DNA from: Gymnopus androsaceus JB14
Taxonomy: Eukaryota > Basidiomycota > Agaricomycetes > Agaricales > Omphalotaceae
DNA: 15,404 bases
Direction: 5' to 3'
Assembly: GCA_009733575.1 (NCBI GenBank)
Contig: ML770185.1
Coordinates: forward strand, 1-15,404
Part shown: in pieces, positions 1 to 8,504 of the stretch
How the letters are laid out: every line of letters starts with the position of its first letter
Numbering within the stretch: position 1 is the first letter of the stretch
Notes under the pieces: generated by a model
The model's input: the letters and a program-made list of their open reading frames with translations, nothing else
What the model was told of the DNA's origin: nothing
Databases searched by the model: none
Position numbers and translations under genes: made by a program

Positions 1-743
1 TTCGTTATTGCGGCCAGTCTCGCTGGTATAAAAGTGGTTCCTCATATAATGAATGCAGTGATCCTCACATCTGCATGGTCTGCTTTAAACTCTGGCATGC
101 TTGTAAGCTCTTTCATCGTACTTGGTAGCGGATATTGTTAATGGTTCGCGTCTAGGGAGCCTCCCGAGTGTTGTACGGTTTAGCGAGTGAAGGCCATGCA
201 CCCCGGTTCTTCCTCAAAACCAATCGTTTTGGCATTCCCTACTTGTGCGTAGCGTTCATCGGGTCCTTTATGGCTCTCGCGTATATGACTCTATCGACCA
301 ATGCCAGCACCGTCTTTACCTGGTTCCAAGACATGTCATCCGCCGCCACTCTTGTAAACTGGAGTATCATCTGCATAGTGTACCTTCGCTTCTATTATGG
401 ATGTAAGCATCAGGGTATCGATAGAAAAGAACTACCTTGGGCTGGTCCGTTTCAACCCTACGCCGCCTGGGTGGCACTGTCTGGGTTCGTCTTGATCCTT
501 TTAACAGGAGGTTTCTCGGTATTCATTCATGGGCAATGGAACACGGAGACATTCATCGCGGCGTACTTCGACATTCCGCTGATCTTTGCGATATATTTTG
601 GGTACAAGCTGGTAAAGAGGACGAAGATTGTGAGCTATGAGGAGATGCCGATTAGGTATTACTTGGAGATTGCTCGACAAAACCCCGAGCCTCCAGAGAA
701 GCCTTTAAAGGGATGGAAGCGCCTTGCGATTCTGTGGTCTTAA
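1..743 (+). CDS. Amino-acid permease, C-terminal part (5' end outside window)
   Basis: Likely a plasma-membrane transporter of the amino acid/polyamine/choline (APC) superfamily, resembling fungal general amino-acid permeases. Exons are 1-102 and 156-743, joined by a 53-bp intron (GTAAGC donor, CTAG acceptor, phase 0). The junction restores the family motif read as SGMLGASRVLYGLA followed by EGHAPRFF, the typical cytoplasmic loop after TM8. Further membrane segments follow: IPYLCVAFIGSFMALAY, VNWSIICIVYLRFYYG, then WVALSGFVLILLTGGFSVF and FIAAYFDIPLIFAIYFGYKL. The hydrophilic tail ends PLKGWKRLAILWS and a TAA stop. No internal stop or frameshift is seen, so this part looks functional. Substrate cannot be told from this fragment. 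It is the last clearly intact gene before the repeat-rich block. Confidence 0.9.
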
Positions 744-889
744 ACCTGTGGGACAGTTGTATATCGAAGAGCCTCCATAGTAGCTTCGCCTTCGCCTTCG
801 TTTTCTCCTTTATCGAATTCACTAATGTATCTACAATGTAACCAGTTTTTATTAACCAGTTCCAATCTCAACCGGAACTGCCTATTATA
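744..889. other. 3' flank of the permease gene, no gene seen
   Basis: This short stretch after the permease stop contains a purine/pyrimidine-skewed run (CTTCGCCTTCGCCTTCG-like, about 784-800) and no open frame with coding character. It probably holds the 3' untranslated region. No clear polyadenylation signal was identified. Confidence 0.4.
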
Positions 890-1475
890 GCGAAATCGGT
901 TAATTATAACAACATATGGAGCACTTACCCTTGTATTGAAATGGTTAAGGTAATAGTGGTTAACGGAGGCGTACACTCGGTGGTTAATAATTCTAAGTGG
1001 TTAAGTAGATAGCACAATGGTTAACATGAATTTGTTAGCGGTTAATCAGTCCTATAAGTTAACTCAACCTGCTTACCTTCTTAAGTGGTTAATCCTTGCA
1101 ACTCATTCCTAATAAGTAATAGCGGTCGACGGTGATGTACCCTTGGTGGTTAATACTTTCGAGTCCCGAAGACTCCGTGCACCTTGTGGTTAATTGGGCG
1201 GTTAGTAGTTAATTCATTACATAGGTTAACTGTTAAATAAGTAACGCTTACCTTTTCGGCGGTCAATCCTTCCGTGTGGTTAATAATGGCGGTCGACGGA
1301 GATTTACCCTTAGTGGTTAATACTTTCGAGTCCCGAAGACTCCGTGCACCTTGTGGTTAATTGGGTTGTTAGTAGTTAATTCATTACATAGGTTAACTGT
1401 TAAATAAGTTCCGCTCACCTTCTCGGCGGTCAATCCTTCCGTATGGTTAATTGAACTATCGGGTGGTTAATTCAA
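890..1475. repeat. GGTTAA-rich repeat field
   Basis: About eighteen copies of GGTTAA occur in about 580 bp, most of them as GTGGTTAAT and all in the same orientation. Spacing is irregular (about 15 to 60 bp) apart from the internal 167-bp duplication listed separately. The hexamer is not the usual fungal telomere unit (TTAGGG), and no gene is visible here. Two further copies lie in the palindrome near 1850. The function is unknown. It could be a diverged satellite, the subterminal repeats of a transposon, or an array of protein-binding sites. Confidence 0.75.
1122..1452. repeat. 167-bp tandem duplication (two copies)
   Basis: Copy one starts at GCGGTCGACGG (1122) and copy two at the same motif (1289), a period of 167 bp. 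The segment TACTTTCGAGTCCCGAAGAC and the segment TTAATTCATTACATAGGTTA are identical in the two copies. Differences are scattered substitutions (for example GGGCGGTTAG against GGGTTGTTAG). The second copy fades out near 1452. Each unit holds several GGTTAA motifs and a short palindrome around TCGAGTCCCGAAGACTC. Confidence 0.9.
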
Positions 1476-1496
1476 ATACCTCCAGTGCTGCGCAAT

Positions 1497-1554
1497 CAGA
1501 GAGAGAGAGAGAGTCAGAGAGAGAGAGAGAGAGAGGCAAAAAAAAAAAAAAAAA
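1497..1554. repeat. GA dinucleotide tract followed by poly-A
   Basis: Two runs of alternating AG, interrupted by one TC, run from 1497 to about 1535 and are followed by about 18 A residues (1537-1554). This is a simple-sequence tract. The poly-A could in principle be the tail of a retroposed copy, but no upstream retroelement body was recognised. Confidence 0.9.
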
Positions 1555-1700
1555 AGAGTGGGTGGAAGAAGCGCAAGATGGGATGGAACTGGGCGTAAAT
1601 ATCTGTACTACAGTTGTTAATAGTCTTCTTACCTTCTGAGCTCTGTAGCCCACGAGCTCCTAGTAGTGATTTTATCCAAAATATTGCTGTTGTACAGCAG

Positions 1701-1806
1701 CTTTAAGTGTGGAGCGATGTCGAAGTTAGAAGGAAGGAAGCAAATAGGGTGACATAACGCTTCAAAGTGACTATAGCGCTAGCAGTTGAGCCTTTGTATG
1801 CGTCAT
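1701..1806 (+). repeat. Diverged copy of the arm of the 12.8-13.1 kb hairpin
   Basis: The stretch from CGAAGTT (1721) to GAGCCTTTGTATGCGTCAT (ends 1806) aligns with 12853-12939 over about 87 bp with roughly 20-25% differences. The last 23 bp (CAGTTGAGCC... to CGTCAT) are identical. It lies in the same orientation as the left arm of that hairpin and inverted relative to the right arm. The two copies are about 11 kb apart and enclose the relic genes, so this may be one terminal inverted repeat of a large element, or a partial copy of a foldback MITE. Confidence 0.75.
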
Positions 1807-1831
1807 CCGTCACCCACTCACGCTCAGTCGA

Positions 1832-1868
1832 TTAACCACTCAGTGGGTTAACTGAGTGGAGTGGTTAA
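1832..1868. repeat. Palindrome with TTAACC/GGTTAA ends
   Basis: The left arm TTAACCACTCAGT (1832-1844) pairs with the right arm ACTGAGTGGAGTGGTTAA (1851-1868). The right arm differs only by a 5-nt duplication (GAGTG). The inner core CACTCAGT/ACTGAGTG is perfect with a 6-nt loop. Its outer bases are the same GGTTAA hexamer that fills 890-1475, which links it to that repeat field. It could extrude as a cruciform, mark a transposon end, or be a dyad binding site. Confidence 0.7.
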
Positions 1869-2080
1869 GCCGTTGCCAAACGGAACAGACATCACTCCCC
1901 CGCCCGCCCTTTGACGTGCCTAGTTTAATGGCGGATCGACGAAGAGCAGGGTCAATCAAACCCGGTCGGTTAGACGGCATTCGAGCGCGCTGTGAGACCA
2001 TCAATGAGCGTGAACAGCTGTGATACGAAATAATGAAGAAAACGACGCGGGGATTGACCTTTTTGTGCTCTTCCGCGGAC

Positions 2081-2546
2081 ATGGCCGTTGACTTTACGGT
2101 TTCCTACAAAGGGAAAGTCAATCATTAGGTACTCGCAACCTTTCAGTCTCGCTATACCGTCGATGCCGGGTGTAACTATTGTAGGACTTCCTACTGCTTC
2201 GACTCAGAGCTTCCATCCCGAGCATCTAGACATTCGGGTCGATCCTATTCTCGTTCCTACCCCCAATCGCCTTCCCTCAGCCCATCGTCAAGTAAGGGCT
2301 CAAAGAATTTCATTTGCCAAATCTGCTTGAAAGAGTTGAAGTCAAAACAAAACTTGGAAGGTAAGTGTTACTTAGGCGGTTTTGCTTTCTTGCCCTGCTA
2401 ACAATTAGGGCCACATTCGCGCTCACGACAAAGCGCAAAGGTTTATCTGTCCGAGTGGTTACGGGACGACATTCTCGTACGCGCAGGCTCTTCAGCGTCA
2501 CCTTAGAGAAGGCAGATGTCCCGAGGCGCGCGCACCATCGAACTAA
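2081..2546 (+). pseudogene. Small C2H2 zinc-finger protein gene, inactivated
   Basis: The ancestral gene would encode a small nuclear C2H2 zinc-finger protein of about 135 residues. It reads MAVDFTVSYKGKVNH, then an in-frame TAG (2126-2128). The frame then continues through a Ser/Arg/Pro-rich segment to FICQICLKELKSKQNLE at 2360. A 48-bp intron (2361-2408, GTAAGT donor, TGCTAAC branch, TTAG acceptor) interrupts the finger. The second exon reads GHIRAHDKAQRFIC, completing a first finger C-x2-C-x12-H-x3-H, then a second finger ending QALQRHLREGRC and TAA at 2544-2546. Three lesions are seen. They are the TAG, which fits CAG to TAG; one extra G at the splice acceptor (2409-2410), which shifts the frame by one; and Tyr (TAC, 2460-2462) where the second finger should have its second Cys. 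The family call rests on finger spacing; target genes are unknown. Confidence 0.7.
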
Positions 2547-2985
2547 ACACTCATCGCCTCGAACAAATTCATCGCTCTCTGCACCATTTTCCCCGCTCTG
2601 GCTTGTTGTCGATTCCACGTCGCTATTCCCTTTGATCCTGCTATCCTTCGACATTGTTATGATTACAAACGCATACTTTTCTTCTTATAAATATTGTATG
2701 AACGACTGTTGTTGTAGCTATATTCAGTAAAACATTTGCACATACACAATTTTATCTACAAAGGATTATCAAGAACGGAAGATATCAGCGAGGATCTGTT
2801 CGCCAAATATACCAGACTTGCGGGGTGTGTCGTTGGCGGTTATTCATTTGAGACAGAGGGTAAATTGCCGGAGAAGAAGGAGGTAGTTTACGATCTGGAA
2901 AATTGAGATTCATGAAAACAAATAAACATGAGGTTTTACCTCGCGATAATCTGCGTAGAGTTCTTCACATCGCGAGGTTATCAAG
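2547..2985. other. Gap between two gene relics
   Basis: I see no convincing intact gene in this interval. A minus-strand stretch around 2800-2900 could be further decayed PCF11-derived sequence: on the minus strand it gives VWYIWRTD, which vaguely recalls the RSWFI..EDW region downstream of the PCF11 zinc finger. The match is too weak to annotate. About 2920-2990 also holds a short inverted match, CCTCGCGAT/ATCGCGAGG. Confidence 0.35.
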
Positions 2986-2989
2986 GAAA

Positions 2990-3712
2990 CGAAGACCACA
3001 CTGTTTACACTGAGCTCCTAGCTGTTCGTAAAGGAGTGCGTTGATTGGCGGGCTAGCCTGGAAGATTACACGTAAGGAAAACATCAGCTTGGAGGAAGAA
3101 GGAAAACATACCTGGTGATACCAATAGTCGTCAACTGTACAGTATGCGACAAAGAATTGCGATAGGCTCTTGTGGCTTTTCTTGCTTCGTCGATGACTTC
3201 GGATTTCAAATCAGTCGCTTTGGTCGTTCAATGCGGCACCAGCACCGACTGGTGTGTTGTTTTGTGTCACTAAGCCTTCATAAGCGTTGATAGCAGATCT
3301 GAGAATGCAGGCGCTTGTGTGGAAGGACCAGCTGTAGGGATGGGTAGGAGCTGAACTCAAAGATGCAGAAGTAAAATCTTCTTGTTTGAAGGTAGAAAAT
3401 GACGACTGCGTATTGAAAGCAGCAGGAGTAGGCAATGATGTGGTAGGAAGTGATATTGGGGCTGGAGGCGAAGAATAGAAAGTTGATGACCATTGTGGAG
3501 TAGCTGATGGTGGAGGAGGTGGAGGAGGAGGTTGAGCATTGCTTCGCATTAAGTCACGCAATTGGTTCAGGATTTGCTGTAATTCAGCCTGAGAAACACC
3601 AGTCTCAACAATCTTTCAAAGCTAGAAAAATGAGTATCCAGTCAGTGGAAGGAAATAGTAACGACGAACCTGCTGTAGAACATTGATATGATTCTTCGAA
3701 CTTCTCAACCTC
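2990..3712 (-). pseudogene. PCF11: PCF11-like cleavage/polyadenylation factor fragment, frameshifted
   Basis: Pcf11 is the scaffold of cleavage factor IA in pre-mRNA 3'-end processing. Read on the minus strand: 3712-3670 gives KNHINVLQQ; after an intron (3669-3613) comes IVETGVSQAELQQILNQLRD, then a polyproline run and a Ser/Pro/Thr-rich linker, then YEGLVTQNNTPVGAGAA (about 3290-3220). In another frame follows LKSEVIDEARKATRAYRNSL and LTTIGITR (to 3112). After a 54-bp intron (3111-3058) comes INALLYEQLGAQCKQCGLRF (about 3046-2990). TPVGAGA, the RAYR.S..LTT.DITR block and LY..L..QCKQCG.RF are, in order, the hallmarks of the Pcf11 C-terminal half with its zinc finger. At least two frame changes (about 3220 and at the 3058 junction) make it non-functional, and the CID domain is missing. 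Introns are kept, so it is a DNA-level copy and not a retrocopy. Confidence 0.75.
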
Positions 3713-3839
3713 CTACAAATGATAGATGTTAGCTCGACACGTACTAAACGTTACAAAGAAGCATTACCTTCCCAACGACAGCAATTTGGATGGGGTAGGA
3801 GATGGACTCAGAGTACTTCTCCACGATATCCTTGATCTT
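3692..3839 (-). pseudogene. HSP90: HSP90 fragment with intron
   Basis: On the minus strand 3839-3768 reads KIKDIVEKYSES then ISYPIQIAVVGK; after an intron (3767-3713, GTAATG donor, AGCTAAC branch, TTTGTAG acceptor) 3712-3692 reads EVEKFEE. This closely matches the end of the HSP90 N-terminal ATPase domain, whose usual form is K(K/R)HSEFISYPIQL.V.KEVEKE. Only about 31 residues are present, with no upstream ATPase motifs and no acidic linker, so it cannot make a chaperone. The fragment shares 3712-3692 with the PCF11-like fragment in a different frame, so the two sequences are directly joined. It lies about 140 bp past the KDZ stop. The resemblance is strong but short. Confidence 0.6.
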
Positions 3840-3976
3840 CTGACAACTCGATGCTCACTGGGTTGTGCATCAAAATCAAAAGATCAAAAATAAGTATATT
3901 TCAAAACAAAAATCCCAGGGCAACATGGGCAGATATAGCTAACAGGTCATGCATTTAAGAAGTTCTTGTACAAGCC

Positions 3977-6900
3977 TTAAAGAGACACTATTTCCGCCTC
4001 CACCTCCTCATCAGAACTATCCGGGTTGAGCTCCTTGTGGTCCAATATCGAACTGGTCGGATCTACAAACGGAGGACGCACGCTACAACAGCAGAGTATC
4101 TTCAGTTCGTTGCTTCATAGTAGATTTTTACAATAGACTTACTAATCCACTCTCGGGAAGCGCTGGGCTTCTAGTGCTCTCCAGGCAAGTATCTGGTCAG
4201 CAAGAGTTTGACCTTCTTCTATCTCTTGAAGAATAGGAATGCCACACGTCTTGAAGCGCTCGCAAGCATTGATCTCCATTACCATGTACCGGGAAGCAAC
4301 CTTGTTGGCATAGGCTGCATGTCCTGGAGTAGGACTGGAACTGGTGAGAGCTGTCCAGATTTCCCTGTATTTCCGGAAGGCTCTTATGACTCTGGAAAAC
4401 TCAGTGTGCTTGATTTCCACCTGCTCCCGCCAGTGTTCCATGTCTGCCTCATCTCTGAAAAACTTCACCTGTTCCTCTGTGAATGACAAATCAGCCCCAA
4501 CAGCTTTCTAACCTTAGTAAGGGGAACTCACGTTCTTTTGCCCATTCATCCTCCGTTTGGCCCATAATCACATTTCTTTGCCATATCCACCCCTCCTCCC
4601 AAGGTTCCGGTTTCTTTATCGGGGACTTCTCACCTTTGCGGGGACCGTTTGGCTTTGTGCGTTTGGCTACCTGGCGTCGACTCATCTGAGTCATAACTGC
4701 TGCAGAAGAAGCCACGGTCACACCGGATGAAGATCCTTTTCCGTTGTCTTCATAACTGCTGCTCTCCATGGCTTCCGCTCGTGTTTTACCTTCCATCAAA
4801 GCCAAATACCCACCCGCTGTCCAGAGTGCACCGTCTCTGTGTCGGGAACTTCCTGCAGATCGAGTTGACAGGGTGGATTTTTGGTAGGTATCTTTGAGAG
4901 TGAGAGGTGGTAGATCAGATGATCCTTCTGAAAGAGCCTCCAGGGATATTAAGGCTGCTCGATGCCTACTGTAGTCCTCAATAAGCGCATCCCTCATCCT
5001 TTTGTAAGAGTTCATAATTCGGGATGATTGGGTATTTTGGTCTTGCCCTCGATCATTGATATCCTTGTACTGTCCAAGAGCATCTAGATTTCGGATAGCC
5101 TCCTGGAGATTAATGACACAATGTACAGCCAGACGAGTTCGACATTCAATTTCCAGTTTTGAAATCCCCTCCAGTCCAAATTGGGCCCGAACAGCACTAG
5201 GAAGAACCGAAGGAAGATAAACGGTGGAATTTTCCTGCAACTCCCCCACTTCTACCACATCATCAGCAATCATGGGGAACAGCAGACACTGATGGTCACA
5301 CAGGCGCTCCCGTCGCGCTTCTAATTTCTCTGCAGTCAGGTCCATGTCCGCTCGCATCTTCTCATCCAATACCCGCCCAAAAGAGATCCATCCTTTCTCT
5401 TTTCGTTTGAGGTCAGCTCTGTAAAACCACCCAAAGGTATTAGCATCATGGTCTGATAACTGTATCACTGGGGATCCTATTACTTACTCAGCATCTTCCA
5501 CAAGCAAAGCTTCCCTCAGCCACTGAGCAACATCGCTCTCAGCCACCCACCAATTCGCACAAGAGATCTTCATCTGAGACTTGACAAGCCGATCTATAAC
5601 TTGGTGATAGGTAAGTACTGTTGAAAACTTCAGTTAGTAGAGTCTAAACCAGTGGCAGCTACAGTCCTCCTTACCTCCAGTGGTATTGTGGTTATATACC
5701 GAGAACACTGTCAACTTGGTTGTGCCATCCACCTGGGGAGATCTATCCATTTCGAGCCATTTTTTGAGATTTTCCTGGTGGATGCTGTACAGAGATACCA
5801 AATTATCCCGGCTTTCATAGTAATTCTTGAGCGCATCTCTGCAGTCCTTGTCCAGCTGAGCAGCTGTACAATTCCGGTGAGTGGATACAATGATATAAGT
5901 ATTCAACTACCCTTACCAATTTGTACAAATTTCCGTAAGTTCCACCCCGTTAAACTCTGTATGATGGTGTCCTGTCGATGTCCCATTGACATCTGGCGAG
6001 TTGCGGCGCCCAACAGGTTAAATTCAGCCCATATCTGTTCAGCAGTCTCCCCATGGAATCGTCCTGTACAAGCTTTGAATGCTGCAGCAAACAACCACAT
6101 GCAAACTGCTAGGTGGTTGCGAACATGCACCGCGGGAATGGTGAAACGAAAGTCTGTAAGCAGATGAGCTAGGCTTGGGAAGGCTTCCAGAATTCACTCT
6201 ATCAAGTGACGACAATATTTGCATTGACAATCGTAGCTTAGTGTTTGAGACGGAACCTTGCCCTTATCAAAATCACGCTGTTTTAGGCCCTCCCCTAAAG
6301 CAAGATCGCCGTTCAAAAACCTACAACAGAATAAACAAAGACATGGTTCTGGGGATATTTTGTGAACACCTACCGTTCTCCATACTGCATATCCACAAGA
6401 GCCCAGGCAAATACATGGTCACAGAGCAATGCAACTACACCTGAGACATCCATACCTCGGAACTTCTTCCTATCCTGCCCTGCCAGCACATTCAGATACC
6501 CGCATACTTGCTTCTCCTATGTCAAATGAGTCAGCCAGCGCACCAGTTCAGTTAGGAAAGGGAGAAAGCTCACCAGTTTCTCCTTGAACGCTTGTAGTCC
6601 CTCTTTGGACGATCCTCTTTTTGCGGCTTTGGAACGGGTTTTCTGAATCTGGGGAACCCTTTGCAGATATTCTTTTTCCACTGTGTTACTTGGAAAATAG
6701 GCGTTTCCCATATACCAAGAGACATCGTTCTTATCGTGATTCCTTTCAAAATGCGACAGTTGGTGATTCCCATCCAGCATTTTACGGGAACCATGTACGT
6801 GCCTATTGCAAGAGAAATGTTGGTCAAGTTCAGGCAAAGACAACATGCAACTCACGACAACTCAGGCGGTGCCTGATCCCAGTCCTTTTCTAGATTAAAA

Positions 6901-7951
6901 TTCTCCTCCGGACATGCTGGGAAATACACTCGCAGGTTTCCTGTTGGTCTCCTCGGAAGTAAGGCGTCGATGCCATGTCCCTGTCCCAGCCAAACATTCG
7001 TCTTCAGATATGACCATAAGCGTGCTACAAATAGAAACTGGTTGTAGAAGGTCTATGTCCGTGTCAGTAGACTTAAGAGCTGTTCGGTGACCAAGAACGC
7101 TCACTGGTACCTGCTCTGGAAACTGTCGATTAGCCAACTGAGCTAAAGCTTTGGTGTAATCCCTTGCGTTTTTCTTGGAAGCAACGGAATGCACCTCGTA
7201 CTCTCGCATCAGCCTGAAGGTGTAAGCGGTGCTTGGGTCGGACACGGAGCCAGGGAATAGGTGGGCTTCAAATAACTGCTGCCACTTGTTGGGTTTACCG
7301 TGGCACTGACAGTAGCAGACAAGAGTCCCATGAGGGCCGCTGGTCTCTACAACGTTGAGGTGCATGGCCTTGGTTGCGTTTGGACATGGATCAGCAGAGT
7401 GACCCAGATTGAGCGACCAGTTGGGATCTAGAGCGGAGAGGTCGCAGGTGCTAAAGAATTTCCCCTCCTCATTCCACCTCTCTGCCCAGTGAAATGGTAC
7501 ATATTTGTGCTCGCGGATGAAGCATTCGGAGCACAAAGGCAGCCTTTGGTAACAGTCCCGACAGTGGACCATACGTACTCCTTTCTGGCAGGAACAAGAG
7601 GTGCCTATCCGGGAGTCTGCATGTTGACTGAGGAAAAGATGAATAATATTCTCTGTTTTCTCGCCATATTGCTCAGTGAGCTTTGCTCTCTGTACAAGTG
7701 TGTGAATACCTCATCAGCAAATACAGACGCTAAACACATACCCGGGTTTTTTCATCCTCTTCAGGGATAGCTTCCGAGTTTGCCATTCCAGGTTCCTTGG
7801 TCCCTTGAGTTTGACTTTCCGGGAGCGCTGGAGTGGGTTGAAAGAGTACATACTCCACAGGGCGTGCTGGTTGTGCCCGTGGTGGTAGTGGGACAACTTG
7901 CTCTATTATCTCCCCACTGTCAGCTCGAACTCACTTTTTATTTTTGAGCAT
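3977..7951 (-). pseudogene. KDZ-superfamily transposase with CxC2 cluster, two internal TGA codons
   Basis: KDZ (Kyakuja-Dileera-Zisupton) transposases move DNA elements through an RNase H-like core. Exons (minus): 7951-7742, 7689-7105, 7052-6856, 6802-6574, 6516-6374, 6320-5917, 5863-5675, 5617-5488, 5418-4532, 4476-4143, 4082-3977; total 3414 nt, every intron phase closing. Residues 102-131 form the CxC2 cluster (C102, C104, C113, C116, C123, C126, H131). Residues about 266-325 give FYNQFLFVARLWSYL, GQGHGIDALLPRRPTGNL and CPEENFNLEKDWDQAPPEL. The core follows: LDGNHQLSHFERN (D341), VDMQYGER (D449), LSYDCQCKY (D485), then FHGETAEQIWAEFN and LGAATRQMSMGHRQDTI (E546/E549). The C-terminal half is helical, with VYLPSVLPS and an acidic tail SSDEEVEAEIVSL. 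TGA interrupts codon 7 (7933-7931) and codon 497 (6196-6194). The start at 7951 is less certain; a downstream in-frame Met also exists. Confidence 0.9.
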
Positions 7952-8504
7952 TACTAGGTGGGAATCAGCACGGCTAAAACCTCGTCAATAATAATATTAA
8001 ATACATACCGTTGAACCCGCAGTCTATGCTCGCTTGTTTATGGCTCCAACCGAGAGTCTATGCCCCAATTCAAAGATGAGAGTGCTGAAGAAACTTGGAA
8101 GTGAACGATAGAACCTGAAAGTAGATCGATAAGGAACTCCAATCGATTAACTGAACCTTCAATTGAAGTTAACACATAGGGGTGATCCTTATCAATTACC
8201 CAATACCAATAATGGCCATTAGACGATGTTTCGACTTGACTTGCTGAGGATGACAATCCTCAGCAAGTCAAAGCATCGTTAAATGCCCAACTGGGCGATC
8301 AAAGCAGTTTAGTATCGGAAAGGAATATTTCCTTATAAATTTCTTAATAATAAAGGCCGAAGGTGGTAAAATTATAGCTGGACAGATAAAGGGTGTGTAT
8401 TCATAAGAAGAAATACATCATTTACTGTAGCAACGTAACGTCTAAGTAACATCAAGATATACACATTGTAAAGTTACAATCAAAAAATAAATGTTATTGT
8501 ACAG
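7952..8504. other. Spacer between the KDZ and NGN/KOW genes
   Basis: No coding region is supported here. The spacer holds the putative KDZ promoter side and the 3' flank of the NGN/KOW gene. It becomes AT-rich from about 8320 to 8500. It also contains a short direct repeat, AACCCGCAGTCTATGC (8014-8029) and AACCGAGAGTCTATGC (8048-8063), and the strong hairpin listed separately. A possible 5' intron (minus strand 8008-7954, GTATGT donor and CACCTAG acceptor) lies just before the KDZ ATG and may mark an untranslated first exon. Confidence 0.45.
8224..8280. repeat. Hairpin with 13-bp perfect arms
   Basis: GACTTGCTGAGGA (8238-8250) pairs perfectly with TCCTCAGCAAGTC (8257-8269) around a 6-nt loop TGACAA. 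The pairing extends outward imperfectly: CGATG plus TTTCGACTT on the left against AAAGCATCG on the right, the left arm carrying an extra GACTT. It lies between two minus-strand genes, about 225 bp beyond the stop of the NGN/KOW gene. It could be the end or remnant of a small foldback element, or a transcript hairpin. Confidence 0.75.

Noticed and set aside
1451..1653. Open frames on both strands over the GA/poly-A tract
   Set aside because: They encode only alternating Arg/Glu or Ser/Leu from simple-sequence DNA.
1701..1806. tRNA or other small RNA gene in the repeated arm
   Set aside because: No cloverleaf or A/B-box spacing could be drawn; its relation to the long hairpin explains the conservation better.
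1840..2082. Minus-strand 80-codon open frame upstream of the zinc-finger relic
   Set aside because: No family resemblance or splice-linked neighbours; it overlaps the palindrome and the likely promoter of the relic.
2310..2654. Minus-strand open frame of 114 codons over the zinc-finger relic
   Set aside because: It is the antisense of the C2H2 exons and has no family features; the plus-strand finger motifs with a matching intron explain the sequence.
5652..6167. Plus-strand 171-codon open frame
   Set aside because: It is antisense to KDZ exons 6 and 7, whose minus-strand reading holds the conserved GETAEQIW and TRQM motifs.
8038..8256. Minus-strand 72-codon open frame between the KDZ and NGN/KOW genes
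   Set aside because: No recognisable similarity; its start lies in the loop of the hairpin and it cannot be joined in frame to the KDZ exons.
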